Below, piece by piece: positions 58,864-64,000 of a stretch of 64,000 bases of DNA; position 1 is the first letter of the stretch, and every line of letters begins with the position of its first letter. Under the pieces are notes generated by a model that saw only the letters and a program-made list of their open reading frames with translations, was not told where the DNA came from and ran no database searches. Origin of the DNA: Diphasiastrum complanatum (Eukaryota; Streptophyta; Lycopodiopsida; Lycopodiales; Lycopodiaceae); contig CM055098.1 in the NCBI GenBank assembly GCA_029204225.1, positions 12,049,552-12,113,551 of the forward strand. Direction: 5' to 3'. The position numbers were made by a program, and so were the translations under genes.

Positions 58864-60396
58864 GGCATGGACAGGCCACGAGTTCCCATAGTCGTTGTCG
58901 TCCACGCAGCGAGATCGTCATTCCTGACTCGCCTTCCACGTCACGACGTCGCACTAGGCATACATCGTCAGCTGCGCTTCCATCCCCTGCTGTTGTTCGC
59001 ACTAAACTTCCGATTCCCCCCGCCTCTGATGCTTCCCTCGCCTCTGCTTCCACACAAGGACAGTCTGTGACTATTGGGGCTACCATTCCCATCACAGCTG
59101 CCCAGGCCACCTCACCCCCGCACACCAAAGCTACTTCCCCGAACACGCAGTTTTTCATGGATATGTTCGATGATTCCGACCCCCTTGGGGCCACCGAAAT
59201 TTTTGAAATGCCCCAAAGCCTTGCGCCCTTTGAACTCCAATCCCCTGGAAGAGGATTCGAAGAGATCCATTACACTACTGTCGGTGTTGAAGACGTAAGC
59301 CAGCAACCTCACATTGAAGATAGCCCAGCCGCACTTCGGGTCGACCAAGCTGTGAAATCACCGAAGCAGTTTGACGCCACTGTGCCTGAGGGTTTTGAAG
59401 ATGAAGACATTTTTGAAGAAGAAGAAGTACTGGCACGTATTCCACACAGGGTTAGATTCGGGCATGGACCAGGGGGGAGCTCCAGATATAGCAGAACAAC
59501 TGCCAATTTTACCGGCAGTGCAAGTGGGTCCATCCTCATCAAGGACCACACCTCTATTCAGAAGGCCCATCAACGTCGAGGACCAGATCCAGAATTTCTT
59601 AAAGCAACATCCGCATGAGTCCTCGCGTGGGGGTTGGGTTCTGAAGTTTAAGACCTTCGAGATAGAGGCCGGCAAAGAGTTGGACAAAATACCTGCATTG
59701 GGAGAGCAGTCGACATGGAGAATTACTGATTTTGAGAAAACTCCGGAATCAATCAGGAGTGACGTCGCCAGCCCTCGCCAATTGCGGGTCGATCCTTATT
59801 ATGTGCCAATGCCGAGACGGAATAAATGGAAAGATTTGAGATTGGCTATGGACAAGATCACCATCCATACGCCCAATTGGCCAATCATCCATCAGCCCTA
59901 CAGCTGGACAATTTCAGTGGACTTCCACCGGGCTTTACAAGCGTATCAGAGAGAGTATGTCCACTCTCCAGATCCAACGGTGCGACAATTGGCACTATTT
60001 GCGAAAGATCTAACTCTGTTGGCGTCAGTGGCAACTAGATGGGACGATTGCCTCCCTCCTCTGGCATTCGATCCAAATAAGCCGATGGCCTCAGAGAATA
60101 TCAGAGATCAGCTGCCGGTTGCTCGATTATATTTTCGTGCAGCGATGATGGGAGGCTCCTGGGAATCACGCTTCACATCATGGACAACCTCAAAGTGGAT
60201 TGTCGGAGCCCATCGTTGTTTTCAGCCACACAACTTGGATTTTAATACTGCCCGCCTCGACTTTATGGAGAAGGTGCAGTACCATTTAATCAAGATTCGG
60301 CGCCCCAATAACTGCATATTGCAGGTGTCGTGGGACCGCCACCAATTTTGGTGGGGGATACTGTTGGAGGGTTTGCGGATCCCAAGGCAACCCTAA
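58864..60396 (+). pseudogene. Unknown ORF before gypsy LTR, copy B (one frameshift)
   Basis: Two frames overlap at 59371-59618: the upstream frame to 59618 and the downstream frame to 60396. A single shift near 59470 would join them into about 500 residues. The first half is low-complexity (Ser, Pro, Thr, acidic, EDEDIFEEEEVLA). The second half, from INVEDQIQNFLKQHPHESS on, is well mixed and aligns in order with copy A at 22742-23495. Conserved blocks are LRVDPYYVPMPRRNKW, TPNWPIIHQPYSW, SPDPTVR, FDPNKP and LYFRAAMMGGSWESRF. The frame ends about 30 bp before the LTR. I know no domain like it. It is inferred to be an accessory protein of these elements. Confidence 0.6.
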
Positions 60397-61070
60397 CCCT
60401 AGTTAATAAGTGCGATGGATTTGGCACCCTGCATGTGTAAGTCCAACCCGATGACCACATAGTTATTTGATTAATCAGAAAGTTAATAAAAGGACTTTAG
60501 GCCTTTTTGCGGGACTTTTAATGTCGCAGGCCTAAATGTCAAGTTAGTGAATAAAGTTGGGTTTCCCACCAAAATTGGTTCAAATTCAAATTCAAATTGT
60601 TTCCCTCCAGTTTTGGATGGTTCCCGCTCTTTTTTAAATTTGAATAATTAGGGAGGCAGAAATGGACCAATAGGATTTAGAGGCCAAGGTCCTCCTCTCT
60701 ATTATAAAAAGGGACCAACTCGAGTTTCTCCGGATATTCATTTCCTCATTTCAATAAAGCAGATTCGTTCTCTTCAGGAATGGATTGATGAATGTCCTTG
60801 CTCTCTATCACTTTTTCTCCATCTCTCATGTTTTCTTTGGATTTTGCTAATTGTTGGATTTGAATGTTATATTGTGTGTTATTATACTTTTTATGTGAGA
60901 GAAAGGGAGAGAGAGAGAGAAAGAGTCAGCTATCTTATTGTGGATGTGTAGTGTTAATGGATCGTAGGGTTAATGGATGTTAGAGTTAGATGTGAATCCT
61001 CCTTTCATGTTGAAATCTGAACTATACTATCGCTCTCATGGGAACGAACCTACGCGTGACAACTAATCTC
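60362..61070 (+). mobile_element. gypsy 3' LTR (about 700 bp)
   Basis: Starts TGTTGGAGGGTTTGCGGATC after a TTTGGTGGGGGATAC purine-rich tract. It has a TATA-like TATTATAAAAAGGGACC near 60700 and a GA-rich part. The beginning parallels the LTR at 23535 (TTGG...CACCCTGCATGTGTAAG versus GCATCCTGCGCGCATAAG). The right end is uncertain, near CGCGTGACA at 61058. Confidence 0.65.
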
Positions 61071-61087
61071 GTCTCTTTGATGCTAGA

Positions 61088-61337
61088 TTGACTAGATCTT
61101 GGTTTGAGGTTAGGCAAGGAAAGAAACCCACTACATCCTCAGGTACACCTACGGAGGAGGAGCTCGAGGATGAGATCTACCGTGACCTGCACAGGCAGGC
61201 AGATGCAGAGGCACGGTCTGTGCGACGCCACAGGAGAGCAACTCGACTCCGAGATAGAGGGGAGGAGGGAGATGACCCTATTTGGCAATTCCACAGACTT
61301 TGATAATTCGGACTATGAGTTAGAGGACGAGTGTTAG
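61088..61337 (+). pseudogene. hAT transposase C-terminal tail
   Basis: The frame has TEEELEDEIYRDLHRQADAEA and RSVRRHRRATRLRDRGEEGDD. After a frame change it ends in FDNSDYELEDEC and a TAG. It is the counterpart of the ORF at 47807, but much shorter because the acidic and Arg/Gly parts are missing. The gypsy insertion lies just before it. The catalytic core is absent. Confidence 0.45.
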
Positions 61338-61509
61338 TTGTATAGTGTTTATGAGACATTTTCATATTGTTTATCAAACATCACTGTACTCCATAATGGT
61401 GCCTTGAGCCCGACATTTTATGTTGTCACATTTTTACGCTATTTCTTGTTTGGCTTGTGTTTCGATTTTTCAATATGGTTTACTTCGGCATGGTAACTAT
61501 CACATTTTA

Positions 61510-61512
<3 letters not shown>

Positions 61513-61555
<43 letters not shown>
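61513..61555. repeat. (GA)n microsatellite, 43 bp
   Basis: An uninterrupted GA run in the hAT 3' part, with hAT sequence on both sides; it serves as the unoccupied counterpart of 53413-54925. Confidence 0.9.
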
Positions 61556-61557
<2 letters not shown>

Positions 61558-62029
61558 CGATATGGTTTCAATTCTTTGCTATGGTTCTCTATTTGTTCAT
61601 TCATGAAGCAACAACTTGCCGTATCATGCCTTCCCGTTGGCACTGTATAATGTACTCATTTTTGTTGATCACATTGGGCTGATTCACATTTCTGCAACAA
61701 GCTATGAGATGGAAGCTTACGCTTCATAACCGTTATCAAGTTTGATGTCGTTCAGTATAGTTCATATGATTTCAGTTCACATGATACAGATTCGATTGAC
61801 TACCATGATAGAAAATCACTTAATGACCCCAAATTGGACCACATTGGTCTTCAAACTCTTGACAAACTAGATAAATGAACTACTCTCAAAAAAACCTTTC
61901 ATCTGATATCCATATTGTCACCCCAAAAAATTTAAAATTTAAAATTTAAAATTTGCGTTCACCCTAATGGGAAATCTCAGAACGTGATCTAGAACGTGTT
62001 CTGGATCACGTTTCGAAACGTGGGCTGCA

Positions 62030-62525
62030 ACATTGAGGAAAAGCAAAAAGGACAATAGCTCATAGTTTTGATAAATCTATTAACTATCCACATCCTGAAA
62101 AATCATTGATCATAGCTACAATGAGTCTTAGTTTCAAGCATTTCGAATTTGTGTGAATGAATAGGAGAGTGGAATCTTTGTTCAAATCCCTACTACATAT
62201 ATATTGGTGGACATTTTAATAGTTAGGGCCTTGTTTAGATGGTTTATCATTGATTCACATGAACACTCAGTGAGTTGAGCCCAAGGGTTCTAGTTACTAA
62301 GTAATTGGGATAGTGACCATGTGGCACTACACAAAATAGCACTTTCTAGGTAAGTGGAGGCTCTCTTGGCTTGGTCCACTGAGAGTCTAGCTTGATTTCT
62401 ATCAAACTCATTTTTTGGAGATGTATGCAACAGGCGACTTGATCTTGCCTCGATACTTCGACTCTGGACTATCACATAGCAATTAGAGTTCTTGTCATTT
62501 ACAAATAAAGACTGGACATCTCCAT
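62030..62525. other. Intergenic, nothing recognised
   Basis: Sequence between the hAT right end and the LINE remnant; open frames are short and without motifs. Confidence 0.35.
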
Positions 62526-63326
<801 letters not shown>

Positions 63327-63538
63327 CTAAGGAACTATATGAAAGGGCGAAAGTATGCCACTTTATTGGTAGTAGACTAATAAACAAGTGCATACTGAGG
63401 GAAGCCCTTATAAAATCGTGAACACTGCTTTGCCCCCCCCCCAAAGAAATGCATTCCGGATGCATCAAATTTGCTACTACAGGACCTGTTAGTGGCTCAT
63501 CAACAGGGCTCATCAGGTTCTTTATATGTTGGAGAATG

Positions 63539-63574
63539 TCTCTCTCTCTCTATATATATATAGAGAGAGAGAGA
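63539..63574. repeat. 36-bp perfect palindrome of microsatellites
   Basis: Twelve bases of TC repeat, twelve of TA, then twelve of GA, a perfect inverted repeat that could extrude as a cruciform. It lies 217 bp after the long CT/TA tract. Confidence 0.9.
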
Positions 63575-64000
63575 TGCACTTCACGTTCTAACAGGGAAAA
63601 GCGTTTCAAAACTCCCCATCAAATTTCATTAGCTAATTACCTGGTGGAAAGTCACTAAAAAAATCTATTCCCACAAACCTAGAATTCACTAAAATACATA
63701 CTTGGAAAATACCATAGATGAAATAGCTACTCTTCCCATCAGATTCGGTCCTAGTACCCACAATTTGATACCCCTGACTTCGAGATGTTGCTATAAAACA
63801 CAAAATTGCTGAGTCATCGACTTAGAGAGCTTGACACACTTCCTAAAACCACTCGGACCATAATGGCTAGGAAAAGACAGCCAATGAAGGACAAAGCCTT
63901 ATTATGAACGGACACAAACAAATAAACAGCCAAACACGTAGATAGATATAGATACTTAGAAGGCTTAAAGATGAGGCGAACCTAGATTTAAAGGACGGCC
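63575..64000. other. Intergenic, nothing recognised
   Basis: AT-rich end of the window with no coding motif on either strand. Confidence 0.35.

Larger units (their letters stand above)
58820..61070 (+). mobile_element. gypsy 3' end: unknown ORF and LTR
   Basis: A fragment that begins inside the hAT at about 58820 with a long ORF and ends with an LTR of about 700 bp starting at 60362. It has no RT, integrase or 5' LTR. It therefore represents only the last part of an element related to, but distinct from, the LTR family at 23.5 kb. Confidence 0.6.
58337..62029 (+). mobile_element. Large hAT-family element with gypsy insertion
   Basis: The left end CTGAGCTGCAACAGCGATCT with GCCCACATAAAAAA and (GA)n matches the 40488-40628 fragment. 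The right part (61680-62029) matches the right half of the 614-bp hAT at 35650-35957, ending ACGTGGGCTGCAAC. Between are a leader, a gypsy 3' end (58820-61070) and the hAT tail ORF (61088-61337). Terminal bases are decayed and no 8-bp duplication could be confirmed, so the limits are approximate. Confidence 0.65.

Overview
This window looks like nuclear DNA of a seed plant with a large, repeat-swollen genome, probably a gymnosperm. That is inference from AT-rich sequence, plant-type Ty1/copia and Ty3/gypsy retrotransposons nested in each other, plant-specific host gene families, and host exons separated by introns of up to about 14 kb. No bacterial operon signals, rRNA, intact tRNA gene or CRISPR array was seen.

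Host genes are few, and both lie on the minus strand. At 2807-3035 is the first coding exon of a small DUF1068-type single-pass membrane protein; its later exons lie off the left edge. Between 31184 and 56731 seven phase-compatible exons belong to one gene for an uncharacterised plant protein. It has a Gly-rich GIGCGVGLGHGFGVG segment, a Ser/Thr/Gly-rich middle and a coiled-coil C-terminus. Its 5' exons were not found.

Region by region: 3.8-7.9 kb is a decayed minus-strand gypsy element with integrase, RNase H, RT, an Asp-type primer-binding site and its 5' LTR, abutting a copia LTR at 7.9-8.6 kb. From 8.6 to 11.9 kb is unclassified DNA with three short hairpins sharing one loop. From 11.9 to 21.5 kb is a minus-strand gypsy gag-protease region split by a complete copia element (11949-18166, 5-bp target duplication AAAAG, 682-bp LTRs). 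From 21.5 to 26.5 kb is a patchwork of copia and gypsy fragments, including an unknown ORF directly before a gypsy LTR. From 26.7 to 31.2 kb little is recognisable. From 31.2 to 56.7 kb are the long-intron gene and the repeats inside its introns: hAT elements with perfect 8-bp duplications, a LINE bounded by (CT)n, a gypsy gag-protease unit, and a deep nest at 47.0-55.4 kb. From 58.3 to 62.0 kb is another hAT carrying a gypsy 3' end with a second, divergent copy of the unknown ORF. From 62.5 to 63.3 kb is a LINE 3' end with a (CT)n tail.

The most unusual object is a roughly 400-bp TRIM retrotransposon (48347-53114 including its insert). It has 5-bp duplications GGCAG, an initiator-Met-type primer-binding site and a polypurine tract. 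Its roughly 144-bp LTR contains a complete tRNA-like cloverleaf with consensus Pol III A and B boxes but an abnormal anticodon arm. A copia element sits inside that arm in the 5' LTR. Other points worth a look are the conserved unknown ORF next to gypsy 3' LTRs, non-LTR elements associated with (TC)n tracts, three exon-bearing tandem segments in the host gene, and hairpins with constant loops and changing stems. All assignments come from reading the sequence; homology statements rest on remembered family motifs and were not searched.
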